Below are positions 1 through 11,599 of a stretch of 64,000 nucleotides of DNA, in pieces. Within the stretch, counting starts at the first letter, position 1, and each line of letters opens with the position of its first letter. This DNA is from Mesocentrotus franciscanus. Its lineage: Eukaryota; Echinodermata; Echinoidea; Camarodonta; Strongylocentrotidae. The notes beneath the pieces were generated by a model. The model was not told the DNA's origin and ran no database searches. It saw nothing but the letters and a program-made list of their open reading frames with translations. Both the position numbers and the translations under genes were made by a program. The stretch is from contig CP137674.1 in assembly GCA_037976565.1 (NCBI GenBank), forward strand, positions 8,351,789 through 8,415,788, read 5' to 3'.

Positions 1-2458
1 TTAGGATATCCATGATGTAACTACCGAGTATACTTACAATATCCTGAGCTACATAGGGTGTGCCATCTCTACTGTATGTCTACTGATCGCACTTGGGACA
101 TATCTCTGGAATAAGTAAGTCTCTTTTCAAAACTTCTTTGATAAAATGGGTGGTCTATTTTGGGTTTTATTTTGTTCCGGATTAGACAAACACATGTTTT
201 GGGGGTTTGGGGGTTGTTTTATGTTTTTTGGTCTAACTACAAAAAAAAATCAGCACTGTTTGCGATTGGTCTACATCAGAACGTATCCTCGTGTGTTGTC
301 ACAGGTGAGATATTTTAAGAAACTGATGACTTTTCTTAATTTATGCTAGAAGTGGTCTCAGCTTTTCAGTGTTTGCACCCTGATTCAAAAAGAGGCTTTT
401 AAAACATAACTATCATGATCGTTTCTCTCTGACTTATAATTGACATACTGGACCTTCATCATGGAGGCCATGTTTATAGGTAAGAACTAAAACATAAATT
501 TATTTTGCGAAATTCGGTAGGCTACTCTCTGGCTCAGATTGTAGTTACTCATTTAGCTATGTTCGGAGGTAAGCGCCTAGAGATTGCATAATTTCTTGTT
601 CCATATACGTTTGCTTATTTCAACCTTCTCTTGAACAGAAAGCTACGGAGCCGCCAAACAAACAAGATTTTCATCTGCCTGTGCGCCACCATGCTGGGCC
701 TGTACACCTCGTTCCTCGCCCTGCTTGTCTTGGACACTGTGCGAGGAGAGACTGAGGTGAATGCAGTAGCGTGCGGGTTTCTGGCCGGTCTCATCCAATT
801 CTTCGTGCTTTCCTCAATCGCGTGGATGGGAGTAGAAGGCTTCAATACCTACCTGGTCATTGTACAAATCTTCAATACATACATCCCAAACTTCATGGTA
901 AAGGCCGGTCTTGCAGCCTGGGGTACGTTCATATGGAAATTTGAATGTTATATAGATCAGTGTAAAGAAAGATTGATATCTTTAATCAGCCCCTGCCACC
1001 CCCAAAAAAAAAAAAAAACATGATCCACTTATCTCTCGCCCTATCATGGAATTTGAATATTCTAGCAAATATAAGAATGTTCACGGATCTCCCAGAGATG
1101 CTTTGGGCTACGTGGTTCGATCGAAGCTGATTTCTTTCTCTTCGATTGGTAAAAACCGTTAAAAAATGTCTACACATCTAAATTAATGTCTTAGTGGACT
1201 TCCCTCCTGTATTATTTTAAACACTACACAATGAACTTACCCTGATGTTTTGTCTTTTCTCTGCGACTTTAGGTATCCCTGCAATCATCGTTATCCTGAC
1301 TGGTGGTATTGCAAATACAAACTATGCCAGGGAAGATGTGTAAGTAATAATCTTTACACAGAGCATATTTTGATATTAAAGTGACGCACATGGCTATCAA
1401 GAATGCATTCCGTTGTCGTTTGTTTGTTTGTGTCTTTTATCATGTTTAATTTTTGTTTTCTGCGATCGTGTTACAGAACATAAATGGCCTTGAATTTGTT
1501 GTACAAGGATCACTTTCTGTTAACTTATTTCATGATATTATTCTTTTTTTCCCTGAATCTATAAGTCATTGTAATATCTACAGTCTACATTTACTCTGAG
1601 CCAAATAAAAGTAATGCAAATGCACACAAACGAATTTATTGAATGTATAATGAATGTATATAAGACACAGAATGACTATAGCATAACATTGCTTGACGTG
1701 CGTGCAACCTATATGTTATTATTGTTGTTCATTTACGAACAAGATAACATTATTGCTAATGTACCTGCCTCCCTATATAGCTGCTTCCTTCGCCTCTGGT
1801 CTCAAATCGGCGGCCTTCTGATACCGGTGGCCGTCGTCCTGATCGCCAACATGGTCATCTTTATTCTGGTCGTCCGACAGCTATCGAAATCGGCTCAGAT
1901 AGCCGGGAAAACAAAGAAGGACAAGGATGGGAAGCGCGAAGAGATGATTGAACGCGTCAAGAATGCTGTGACAATCCTGGTATTGATGGGGCTGACTTGG
2001 ACTACTGGATATCTCCTACTAATCGAAGCCTTTACTCTGGTAAACCCGTCCTCATTGACACACATACGCACACACATAACTACACACACACACACACACA
2101 CATACATATACAGGCCTGTATATATTTATAACTCTCACTGCGACGTTAGGGCGAATCCTTTTGTCGCGGCCTATTTTTCGGATTCGCCTTAAGGCACGCT
2201 CAATTCACCCTACGCTCTCCTCTCTCTATTGTGACGAAATAAACCCATCCATTGGTTTCGACCTATGGTAGGTTTTAGTAATATATATATATATATATAT
2301 TATGTATTTATGTATAAGTATATAGAGTATATACAGCTTCACTATGACCGGTTTCAATTCATGAATATATTACAAAATAAGATGAAACTGGTCATAGTGA
2401 AAAAGAGAACTCTCAAGGATTTTTATTTCAATTGTTTAAATCATAAAATATATAGGCC

Positions 2459-2496
<38 letters not shown>

Positions 2497-3161
2497 TATA
2501 GCATATAAATATATACAGCCATGGTAGAAATCATTAAACCAAGAAAGGTTACCAGTAATGTTCTTTTTGTTACAAGAATGAATTGAAAGAATACGCTCAT
2601 AGATGGACACAATCGCTTATTTGCTTCAGTGTGTTATTCTATCAAGGAAGCACAAAGAAAAGTCATTTTTGTGTCACTTACATGCGCAATACGATATCCC
2701 CACCCCCCTCCCCCCCCCCTTCCCCGAGAAAAAGGCTCCAAAGTCAAAAGAAATTTTGATTTGATCAATTGTCTCTTGTTCAGGTTGTCCAGGCCTTATT
2801 CATCTTGTTCAACTCCTTCCAAGGTCTCTTCATCTTCATCCTCTACTGTGTGCGAAAGCCTCTAGTCCGTCAGCAATGGGGTTTGTCCTGCTCCTGGTGC
2901 GATGGAGAAGGTACGAAGAGTGATGGAAGACGGGTCTCATCAGCATCCGACAGCCGGACTAGCATCTCAAAGTTCTTCAGCAGCAAACATGTGAAGAAGT
3001 ACAGCATTGGTGAGGAGAGTCTAACCGGAGTTCCAAATGGCGCAGACTCTTCAGTGTCAGTGTCAGCGTCAGTCTTCAATCCCGCATATGGTGACCTCGA
3101 CTGTGGCACTTATACCGAGGGCGCTGATGAAAGCAAAATCAAATCTCATTGTTCGAATTAA
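1..3161 (+). CDS. Adhesion GPCR copy 1, 3' part (7TM and C-terminal tail), five exons
   Basis: This is the 3' end of a family B2 (adhesion) G-protein-coupled receptor gene; the ectodomain and GPS exons lie upstream of the window. Exons read 5-114, 639-922, 1273-1339, 1781-2039 and 2784-3161, each with AG acceptor and GT donor, in consistent phases 2, 1, 2 and 0. Visible family marks are the TM6 motif [12 protein letters not shown], the TM7 motif [19 protein letters not shown] and the TM3 region [14 protein letters not shown]. All exons except the last match in length and most residues the gene at 47.0-49.8 kb, so the two are tandem paralogues. The tail is serine-rich and ends eight codons later than in copy 2. 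The reading frame is open throughout, so the gene looks functional. The ligand is unknown. Confidence 0.9.
5..114 (+). CDS. Copy 1 exon: post-GPS stalk and TM1
   Basis: The exon follows an AG at 3-4 and ends at a GTAAGT donor at 115, leaving phase 2. It encodes the segment just after the GPS (DIHDVTTEYTYN) followed by a hydrophobic TM1 ending in TYLWN. The matching exon of copy 2 is 47029-47138 and is equally 110 bp. Confidence 0.88.
639..922 (+). CDS. Copy 1 exon: TM2, TM3 and start of TM4
   Basis: The acceptor is TTGAACAG and the donor is GTACGT at 923. The exon encodes [18 protein letters not shown] (intracellular loop 1 and TM2), the extracellular loop 1 region with [13 protein letters not shown], and TM3 with [14 protein letters not shown]. 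The extracellular cysteine of TM3 is present in NAVACGF. The copy 2 counterpart has the same length, 284 bp. Confidence 0.88.
1273..1339 (+). CDS. Copy 1 exon: TM4
   Basis: This 67-bp exon lies between the acceptor ACTTTAG and the donor GTAAGT at 1340. It encodes [21 protein letters not shown], which is TM4 and the start of extracellular loop 2. Phase enters at 1 and leaves at 2. It is too short to appear as an open frame of its own. Confidence 0.85.
1781..2039 (+). CDS. Copy 1 exon: TM5 and TM6
   Basis: The acceptor is CCCTATATAG and the donor is GTAAAC at 2040. The exon encodes the loop 2 cysteine (CFLRLWSQ), TM5 ([20 protein letters not shown]), a lysine-rich intracellular loop 3 ([18 protein letters not shown]) and TM6 ([17 protein letters not shown]). 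The loop is the expected G-protein contact. It differs from copy 2 at only a few residues. Confidence 0.88.
2098..2500. repeat. AT/CA microsatellites and hairpin in TM6-TM7 intron of copy 1
   Basis: The intron after the TM6 exon holds a (CA)n run at about 2070-2101, (TA)n runs at about 2279-2300 and 2463-2495, and between them an imperfect hairpin (about 2336-2402) whose arms read TTCACTATGACCGGTTTCA and its near complement. The same hairpin occurs at the same place in copy 2 (49104-49238), where both arms are longer. Confidence 0.75.
2784..3161 (+). CDS. Copy 1 last exon: TM7 and cytoplasmic tail
   Basis: The acceptor is CTTGTTCAG. The exon encodes TM7 ([20 protein letters not shown]), a CSWC motif and a serine-rich tail of about 85 residues ending ...KIKSHCSN before TAA at 3159-3161. 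In copy 2 the frame stops eight codons earlier, just after SKI. Confidence 0.88.
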   Translation, partial: VVQALFILFNSFQGLFIFILYCVRKPLVRQQWGLSCSWCDGEGTKSDGRRVSSASDSRTSISKFFSSKHVKKYSIGEESLTGVPNGADSSVSVSASVFNPAYGDLDCGTYTEGADESKIKSHCSN

Positions 3162-3876
3162 AACCCTATTAAGCCCCTTTATCTCTCTACGAAATTCATT
3201 AAACTCTACTTTGGGTTTATAATATAGACCCCGTAGGTCTCATGGTATGTCTTTTTTTTTTAATTACTGTCGGCAATTAAAGCACTATTACCCCTAAGGA
3301 AGTTCCTTATAGTAAATTTTACTTTTAGTCCACAGAAGTGGATGAAAGCTTGCAAACTAAATTTTAAGGTTGGTAGAAGTTTATTACCAACCAGTATCTT
3401 TCACAATGTAATTACATTACTGTAGTACCTAATGCGATAAGATAATGTTGGGGGTTAATACATTTCAGTTAATCGATGGTTATTCTCTATATAGTCTGTT
3501 TGTTCAATTAATGTATGCAAAGATGCAATACATAGATGAGGAGAAATTTGTTTGATCTACTTTTATTTTACAAGCATGATATGGATGAATAGTAGTCAAT
3601 TCTATTTCGTACACATTGGTGACTTTCTTCTGGGTTGTTTTGTCATTTTGTTTGTTGTTTTATAGATTGATTATCTGTATATTACATTGATTTTGCAATC
3701 ACTGTACCCTCTTAATCGTTTCAATACTCTATGTACGAGGTATATCGCCTTGTCATTTTAGTGTTTAGTATTAGATTTGCTCTGTTTATTAATGTACTTG
3801 AAACCAATCAATCATGTGCATATGTCCCAATACCTACAGACAGGCAGGGGATTACAATAGGCTCCTTAATATTAGG
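3162..3876. other. 3' flank / putative 3' UTR of copy 1
   Basis: This stretch has no open frame of note. From 3162 to about 3390 it aligns by eye with 49798-50030 downstream of copy 2, including the conserved stretches CTGTCGGCAATTAAAGCAC and CACAGAAGTGGATGAAAGCT. It is therefore part of the duplicated unit and plausibly 3' UTR. From about 3390 to 3876 I see no clear match. Confidence 0.6.
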
Positions 3877-4165
3877 TAGGTGTCGTGGTCTAGTGGATAC
3901 GTCACTACACTGTGGATCACATAGCTCGCGGTTCTAGTCCCGCCGCGGCACTAATGACTTAATGTCCTTTTGGCAAGACATTAATCTACATTTGCCACTC
4001 TCCACCCAGGTGAAGTAAATGGGTACCCGGTAGGAAGAAATTCTCTGAATGCTTTAGCGCCTTATAATGCTGGCTCAGCTACAGCCTGGGTAATAATATG
4101 ATACTTTGTATTACGCGCAGTATTATATTCCTATAGTAGCTGCGCTATATAAATGGACCTATTCA
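3877..4165 (+). repeat. tRNA-derived SINE
   Basis: The left end is tRNA-like, with A-box-like TGGTCTAGTGGATA and B-box-like GGTTCTAGTCCC. It is followed by a shared body (GGCAAGACATTAATCTACA, GGGTACCCGGTAGGAA) and an AT-rich tail with CGCTATATAAATGG. Related copies lie at about 18512, 28891, 31029 (5'-truncated) and 31772. It is absent from the corresponding place downstream of copy 2. Confidence 0.8.
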
Positions 4166-4395
4166 TAAGTACACAGAATGTCTTGCGGGGTAATAATATA
4201 ATACATTGTATTACGCGCAGTAGATTATATTCATATAGTAGCTGTGCTATATAAATGGACCTATTCATAACTACACAGAATGTATTACATGGTAATAATA
4301 TGATACATTGTATTAAGCGCAGTAGAGTATACTCATATAGTAGCTGCGCTATATAAATGGACTTTTTTTAATATTCATAAGTACACAGAGTGTCT
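4087..4395 (+). repeat. Three tandem copies of a ~98-bp SINE tail
   Basis: Three successive units begin GGTAATAATAT, contain TTGTATTA-GCGCAGTA and TAGTAGCTG-GCTATATAAA, and end near TACACAGA-TGT. Unit starts are near 4088, 4189 and 4291. The first overlaps the end of the preceding SINE, so the array is an expanded SINE tail. Confidence 0.75.
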
Positions 4396-5640
4396 TGGTG
4401 ATAAAAAAATTAGGAAATGTATTTTGGTCACAAATGGCAGCTACTGCAGCAGAAATTTTGTATTGTCATTAGATAAAGTCGTTTACCTATTATAACATAT
4501 GCATAATTGTGTTCACGTATTCAATGTATGAGAATGATATCAATCTCTTTCCTGTGCTTTTATCACTATTATTCATGTTATAGTCCTGTTTATGAACTCC
4601 TTAACCACCACTTGTATAGACAAGCCATCTAGCCGCAACTGTATTTTTTCATCTTCCAAAACAGATGAATTAAATATGTTTGTCACATCATTGGGGTAGA
4701 GTCTTGAGGAGTGGGTTGAGGCTATTTAATGAATGTGTCGTAGATAATTATTATTTGTTTCTTTTTAGATAACTGACTGTCCGAATCGCTCATCTACTGT
4801 ATAAAAAGGGAAAGGTTTTTCAACAAGCCCAGTACTTATCGTTGCCGGTTTCCTTTGTCCTCTGCGCTTTATGTTTACACAGATACTTCAAACCTTAATA
4901 AACTGAAGTTGCTGGCTTTAATCCTTGGCTATATATGTGTTCATTGCATTTTTGTTAGATTTTTTCAATCATTTATCTTGGTTTATGTGATCACAATTGA
5001 GTCTACATCGCATTCCACCCAATGGGTGTATTGAAGAAAGTACAAATGTTTACATTATTATTAATAATACTCCATTTATCACATTGATGTGTTTTTTTTC
5101 AAGTTAGCATTGATTTATTTCATTCCTTTAATTTAAAAAGAATCAATTAAGTGATATTCAGATACCAAATCACAGCATTGTACTACCAGATTTTTTTTGG
5201 GGGGGGAAGTGGCATAAGGCTAGTCTTATCGGTGGAATAAGATTTTATTATAAGCCAGGAGCTTCTCCTGAAATAGGCACCCAATTCAAGTTCAAGTTCA
5301 AATATACTTTATTCAAAACTTTCATTTAAAATATACTAATGTTAACAAACATATAAAAGTTACATAAAATGTCAATATATAAATGAGAATAACATAAGCG
5401 GAGAAGACGAGAAGAACAAGGGGTGGGGTCTTAACATGTACATTAATGAAAGTATTTGGAGACAAGACAGGAAGGATGGGCCTTATATAAAAGTCCGTCT
5501 CCAGTGATTGTTTCACAATAACTATGTATATTATCTAAATTATTGATTAATTTTTTTGATAGGAAGGGGGAAAGAGTAAATAATTTAAGTCGGGTCGATT
5601 TCACCTCATCTAGCCCATGCACTAAACTTTGTTAGGAAGT
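4396..5640. other. Duplicated downstream block, with candidate polyadenylation site
   Basis: This block matches 52985-54285 downstream of copy 2, for example GGCAGCTACTGCAGCAGAA and AAGCGGAGAAGACGAGAAGA. An AATAAA at 4897-4902 in a conserved context also occurs in copy 2 (53558-53563), so it may be the end of a long 3' UTR; this is inference. From about 5286 the block resembles a LINE or SINE 3' end read in reverse (ACTTTATTCAA...). No protein-coding exon is visible. Confidence 0.55.
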
Positions 5641-7763
5641 AGTATCACTGAACATTGCAGAACGAAAGAAACTGACATAAATAAATATTTAGGCCAATCA
5701 AATTTTGACACTAGAAAGAGGAAATGCTGGTTCTACATTACAACAGATTAACAACTTTCAAAATTGACCATCGGGAAGGGGGTGTAAAATTCCTTTAAAA
5801 TTACAGCAAAGAGCCCTTAAACCCTAAAATACCCTGAATGGAAAAAAGGGAATTTCTACATTCCAACCCTGATTGTTTTTTACTTTTCTTTTTAATACAA
5901 GTCCAATAATGCCAAATCTTACACACAAGTTTCTACTACCTATACACACTAGTTAGCATGTGCCTACTATAGATTACACACACTTGCCCCTATTATCTTT
6001 ATGTACAATACACCAAGTGGATCTACATGTAGAGTCTACATTTACTGCTGCTGTGGAGTTGTGTAACCATGGCAAAAATTGATCAAACTTTCACAAATGA
6101 ATGATATTATTCCTGAATATCCCACTTAAGGGAGATTGGGGTTACAGGGAACTTCAAGTGTCCTCATCTTTCCTATTGAAGTTCTATATAAAATTGAAAA
6201 TGAAAAGGTAACATACCAAGGAAGGTATTGGTCACAAAAAATTGACATCATAAATTACTCATTAGTATAAATTATCAAATTAGCCAGTTTTTTTTTTTTA
6301 TAACTCAGGCTCTATTGAATACCTATCACTCTAAAAAGCTGTATTCGGGCACAGATGTTCTCTTTATTTTTAGGAGGTGAATGAATCAGAATTTTCATAT
6401 TTTACTTTGTTTCTATCTCATGACACAATTTCTTTTGTTGTGTTTTTCATTGTTTTACAGCTAAGTATTTATTCATGACAAGAAAATTTAAACTGTAAAT
6501 GAAGTAAAATGTAAAAAGTTCAGATTCACTCACCTCCATTTTTTTTAAAGGAAAATTTGCAGTTTTAGCTTTCTTGTAATAATATAATAATTTAATAAGA
6601 AGAAGAAGACAAGAAGAAGAAGGAGTAAATATTCCAAATTTATGGGCAACACGGTATGTTCTTATTTTATACATTTAAAAATAAATACAATGCAAGATTA
6701 CGTATATGTCATTCAATCGCTATGATTTTTTTTAGATATAGGACGAAAAGGAGAAGATAATCTCGTTAAGAGAGGTCAATGATTTAAAAGGGGGATTACT
6801 AGAAATGCAAGCTCGAAAAAATTCGAGAGCTTCCGATCATCCTCGCTCCAACGATAAGGCGGTTTTTCTTTCCAATAAATTTTGCTTTTCAAAGGATAAC
6901 ATGGATTACCAAACTTTCACGTGTTCAATGCTTGATAATTTTTTTTTTTTTTTAATCGTTCATTATGTAAATATTAAATATTAAAAGAAAGGATGAACAT
7001 GGTTAACAAAAATTAAATACAGAATGGAATAGTCAAAGGAAGAAGTCAAAACACTGATTGTAATGTAATAGGCTTTATTACAATGCTTTTAAAATATTTA
7101 AATCGGGATTCTTATCCTTACTCAATAAATGATTACATAAAGTCATTGATTAGAATTGAACAAATAACAAAAAAATTGAGGTGATTAGGTTTAAATATCT
7201 AGAATACTGAATGTACTACCAGTGACGTCAGATCAATGTAATGACTTTTCTTGTTTGATTAGAATGGTTCATTTGGGTGTGAACCTCATGAATTGGTCCA
7301 AATACGTCATGTGTTTTTGTAGAACTGCAATATCCAGTAACGACTATAAGCCAGTTCATAGTTGCAGTCTGACCATGAGCAGATAAAGGTCATTGCAGAC
7401 CAAATTGTGAAATACACGGAGACAAATACTGGATACGTGCTCATGAAAGTTATGTAATCATTATTAATTTATGCACAAGCAGTGCACTCCATGATACACA
7501 AGTGGAAGTATTCTTTGAAAAGGGGAAACAAAGGCTATTTATTTAGCACCTCCATCGCTGTAGGAGTGATTATTTCAAAATGTACAAAGTGGGACCTCTT
7601 CATGTTTTAAAGATCTGTGGATATTCGGGGTCATTTGGGACATGTGCTAACTGTGAACTGGTCCATTAAGGCTTTGGGTTATCTAATCTACAGGAAATGG
7701 TAGAAATAATTTTCCTGGCTTTTCAAATAAAGGGGGTCAGAATGTTGCCCATGCCTACTTGTA
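5641..7763. other. AT-rich intergenic DNA
   Basis: No convincing exon is seen. The segment 6738-6930 (AGGAGAAGATAATCTCGT onwards) matches 54410-54580 downstream of copy 2 and marks the end of the detectable duplication. The roughly 1.1 kb before it (5640-6730) is replaced in copy 2 by a short GAAA-rich microsatellite. Confidence 0.5.
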
Positions 7764-7847
7764 CACTGTTGCTCATCATAAAGTTGGATTTTTTTTTTTT
7801 TTAATCAAACCCGTACATTTTTCCATTTGTATGCTTCAGTAATCATT

Positions 7848-9773
7848 CCCGGGGGGGGGTACTCAGATTATAGTCGGACGGGGTGTGCGGCTGAGACCTC
7901 CGAACCCATACCCACATCCAAGGGTCCTTTTGCTGTAAATAGGTACCCATGTCTAAGGATTTTTTGTGAAAAATGGACCCATGTCTAAGGATTTCAAACG
8001 TTAAATATTACATTTTTTTAGCTGTAATAATACAATGGCCAATCATTTTGCAGTTTCTCGATAAAATTCTTTATTAGTAAACTGTACCATACTTCATGTA
8101 GTTGACAAGTAGTTTACACACATAAAGATGAAAACACCATGCAACATAATTATACTGTGCTAGCACCTCTAGCATCTGTTTTAATTGAAGGACTTTTTCT
8201 GTTTTAATTAAAAGATTTTTCAAAGTACACCAGAATTTTGTTTGCACTTAGTATAAAACCATTTATACACTCCTTTTCAATATGACATGATTTACCTTTT
8301 ATGTTCACTAAAATGCACTTTTCTTGTACTTTAATTCTTTGTACACTTTCAAAACAGAGCTATTTTAAATACATGATGAATACGTGTATGAATACACACA
8401 AGGGCCAATACTATACTATAGTTAGTATAGGTAGGCCTATAGAGCCTAGAGGTTTGCAGCTGATTGAAGCCTGTATTGTTCTAACCAAATAGAGGTACAG
8501 AGTTTTTGAAAGGTTTATATGAATCAGTATTTCCTCCTCAAATACTGTCTAGAAGTTATTCTGAATTGTAGATCACAGGGCTGTCAACACTCACGCATTG
8601 AGCGTGAGACTCACGCATTTCACTCAATTCTCACGCTCTCACGCTAACAATGAAATTCCTCACGCACAAATCTTAAATAACTAAATAATAATAAAAACAT
8701 AAATTTGAATGAATTATGCGACCAAAATCAAGAATTTAGAAAGTTTTCCCGCCTTTTATCCCCTTTTATCGAAGGCGAAAGCCTCGATCTCACTTCTCGC
8801 GCGCGTGCTTGTGTAAGATCGGCGCCTAGCTATATACAGCTAGCTAGCCTGATGTACGTATCCTCGCACCGTACCCATATCCATATGCAGCTAGCTAGCC
8901 GGGTCGATCGGCCCGAGCCTGCCCCGGACGCGCGACGGATATGGATCGGACATACGAACCAACAGCGAGCTCGAGTACGTCACCAGATGGAGAACAGCAA
9001 AGATTTCACGGTTCTATGTTTGTTTTTAAAAGAAGGCCTAATATTACTTCGTACAGTAGAATAGAATGAGAGGGATTATAAAAAATATAAAGTGAGTTTT
9101 GAGAGTGAAAAATGACTTGTGATTATGTAACAACTTAAAGTTGAACGAAAACTTGACTGTGGCTTTGTCTCAGAGAGTGAGCGCGTGGGGCCCTCAGCAC
9201 CTCGCTCTACGCCTAGCCCAGCGGCCCACGTTCGTGGGCGAACAATCAGGTATTCCATGTTAATAATTTTCTTTATCTCTTTGTATGATTTTCTCTCTCC
9301 ATATTGCCTTTAGCTATATGTTAAAATACTCTATAAAGTATGCACCAAATCACACAATTTCACCTTGAAAAATAAAAAAGCTCCACACTGTGGGAGGGGG
9401 GAACCCCTGATATATGTGGTACCCCGGGGTCTAGTTGAGTTTACGAGCTACGTACACCTCGTACACGGGAAATGCAATCACCGAAGGATTCCCCAATAAT
9501 AGAGATGGGAGAGATTTAGGCATTTACAATGTAGGCTCGAGTATTTAGGAGCAAATCCCAAAATCCCGGAGAAAATGAGGGAGAAAAGAGGGGAAAGGAA
9601 TAAATGAAAAAAGGGACCCATGTCTAAGGGTTTTTTTTTTGTAATGGGACCCATGTCTAAGGATTTTTTTTATGAAAAGGGGACCCATGTCTAAGGATCT
9701 TTCCTGAAAAAGTCACCCTTCCGAGCGGCACATCCCCGTATACCCAATATACGTGAGTACCCCCCCCCCCGGG
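7848..9773. mobile_element. hAT-like non-autonomous element nested in Tc1
   Basis: Inverted ends CCCGGGGGGGGGTACTCA and GTGAGTACCCCCCCCCCGGG are flanked by an exact 8-bp duplication TAATCATT (7840-7847 and 9774-9781). An 8-bp duplication is typical of the hAT superfamily; family assignment is inference. Inside are internal repeats ACCCATGTCTAAGGATTT near both ends and a GC-rich centre (about 8580-9250) with CTCACGC repeats. No intact transposase is recognisable. Confidence 0.8.
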
Positions 9774-10014
9774 TAATCATTATATGTCTTCTTTTTTTTT
9801 TACAATGTGTCTCCACTACCAGGTGTAATAAATAGTTGCATAATAATGCATTCCGTGAGCTTTTTGTTTGAAGCCTTTTGTTTGAAGCTATAAGAGGCAT
9901 CGCGCTTCGATATTTTGTCCATTTCCCTCTCATAGGCTATGTGCAACAAGTACACTTTTTTCAGAGTTGGCTGTATCATTTTGTACCAAATTTAGTACAG
10001 AGGTTCTCTAAGCT

Positions 10015-10950
10015 ATGCCTCGTCCAACACCATTGGCTATACGCCGAATAGTGCTTACGCTCCAACAGGACGGGCACAAACAAGTCGATATCGCTTGTTT
10101 CCTTGGGATATCGCAGAGCACGGTCTCTAAAATCCTCAAACTTCATCGGGAGGAGGGTAATTTGAGGCCACGGCAATCTCCAGGATGACCCACGATTGAC
10201 CAGCGCACGAGATGATCGCCGGTTGCTTAATCTGTGCCGTCAGAACAGGATGATCCTAACAAGTCGTCTTCGTCGTCTCTGGAGAAGACACAATGGAATC
10301 CACGTCTCCCGCCCAACTGTCAATCGGAGACTGCTCCAACATGGTTATCGGGCAAGACAAATGACCAAGTGTCCACGCCTGACCTTTAGACACAGAGTTG
10401 CCCGACTTCAATGGGCTAGGGAGCACAGAAGACTACAACTAGGACCCTGGCGACATGTCATCTTCATGGATGAGAGCCGCTACGTCCTTGAGCGTACAGA
10501 TGGAAGGCAACGGGTGCGTCGACTACCTGGAGAGAACCTCAGATATGACTGCGTTCGGGAAACGACTCGAGGTGGTGGCGGGTCCGTGGTGGTACTGGGG
10601 CCGGAATCCACTATGGTGGAAAAACGCCACTGGTAGTTCCGGATGGAAACGTCAACGCAGTCGTGTACCGGGACATTTTGGAGAACCACTGCCTTCCACA
10701 CGCAAGAAGGGTCTATGGAAACAATTTCCGGCTGCAGGATGACAAAGCTAGGCCACACACTGTCAGTTGCCATGGCATGGCCTGCCTACTCATGAACCCT
10801 ATTGAACATGCCTGGGACGCCCTAGGCCGAGCCATCAATGACAGGGACAATATTCCTTAAACTCTACAGGAGTTAGCTCAGGCTCTGACCGACGAGTGGG
10901 ACGCTCTGGTCATTGACAGCATCAACAAGCTTGTTGACAGCATGCCGTGA
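10015..10950 (+). pseudogene. Tc1-type transposase remnant
   Basis: The N-terminal part from ATG 10015 has a helix-turn-helix (QVDIACFLGISQSTVSKIL) and meets a stop at 10186-10188. The frame then shifts; the middle part (about 10196-10636) has HTH_Tc3-like SRPTVNRRLLQHGYRA and the first catalytic aspartate in VIFMDESRY. The third part (10663-10860 and on to 10950) is back in the first frame, with the second aspartate in LQDDKARPHT and the glutamate in MNPIEHAWD. The stretch between second aspartate and glutamate is shortened by about 20 residues compared with the family. Two frameshifts, internal stops and a deletion make it inactive. Confidence 0.9.
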
Positions 10951-11323
10951 CGTCTCATCGCACTGATCTGTGTCAGGGGTGATAATACCCGATATTAGTG
11001 ACTGATTGACATTTGAAAGAGAAAACAAAATACATTTCATACATAAAATTCATTTCAATATCTGTTATCTGTTATGCCGACCAATTTTGAACATTGTAAC
11101 ATAATCATTAATTTTGCTGTTTCCATACCCCCTTTTTTTTTGCCTTGATACACCCTTTGCAAAGGGTAATAGTAGTTTAATTTCACTGAAATATGACCTG
11201 AAGGAATCGATCAATAAAACATTATGATTGTATACACCATAGAGATGATAAAAAACGGGTAATGTCTTATTTATTGTACGTTAAGTTGTAAAAAAAAAAA
11301 ATCCAACTTTATGAGCAACAGTG

Positions 11324-11599
11324 CATATATTGATTTGATTCTGTTATCTCTATAAATCTGGTTCAGTAGAGACAGGGGCTAAAAAACAATTTTTCATTTA
11401 TGGCTTTGTTTTGCCCTAGGCATGATTTTGTCATGATATTATGGCTATTGAGGAAGTTGGCTAAAGAAAGATCTATGATCACAAAATATTATCAAATCAG
11501 CAATATCTCGATAAACAGTATTCACATGAGATAACCGGTAAATGACGCGATTGAAGGGATCCCGTGTAAATGATAGGATTACCTCCATACAAAGCCCTA
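11324..11599. other. AT-rich intergenic DNA
   Basis: No exon or repeat structure is recognisable between the Tc1 right end and the next SINE-like sequence. Confidence 0.4.

Larger units (their letters stand above)
7764..11323 (+). mobile_element. Tc1/mariner element, decayed and interrupted
   Basis: Inverted ends read CACTGTTGCTCATCATAAAG on the left and the complement of CACTGTTGCTCATAAAGTTG on the right, both followed by an A/T homopolymer. The left flank is TA; the right flank is CA then TA, so one side has mutated. Removing the inserted element (7848-9773 plus one target copy) leaves about 1.63 kb, the usual Tc1 size. It carries a broken Tc1-type transposase at 10015-10950. Confidence 0.88.

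Noticed and set aside
8705..9258. Open frames of 60-119 codons on both strands
   Set aside because: They lie in the GC-rich centre of the hAT-like element and resemble no protein.
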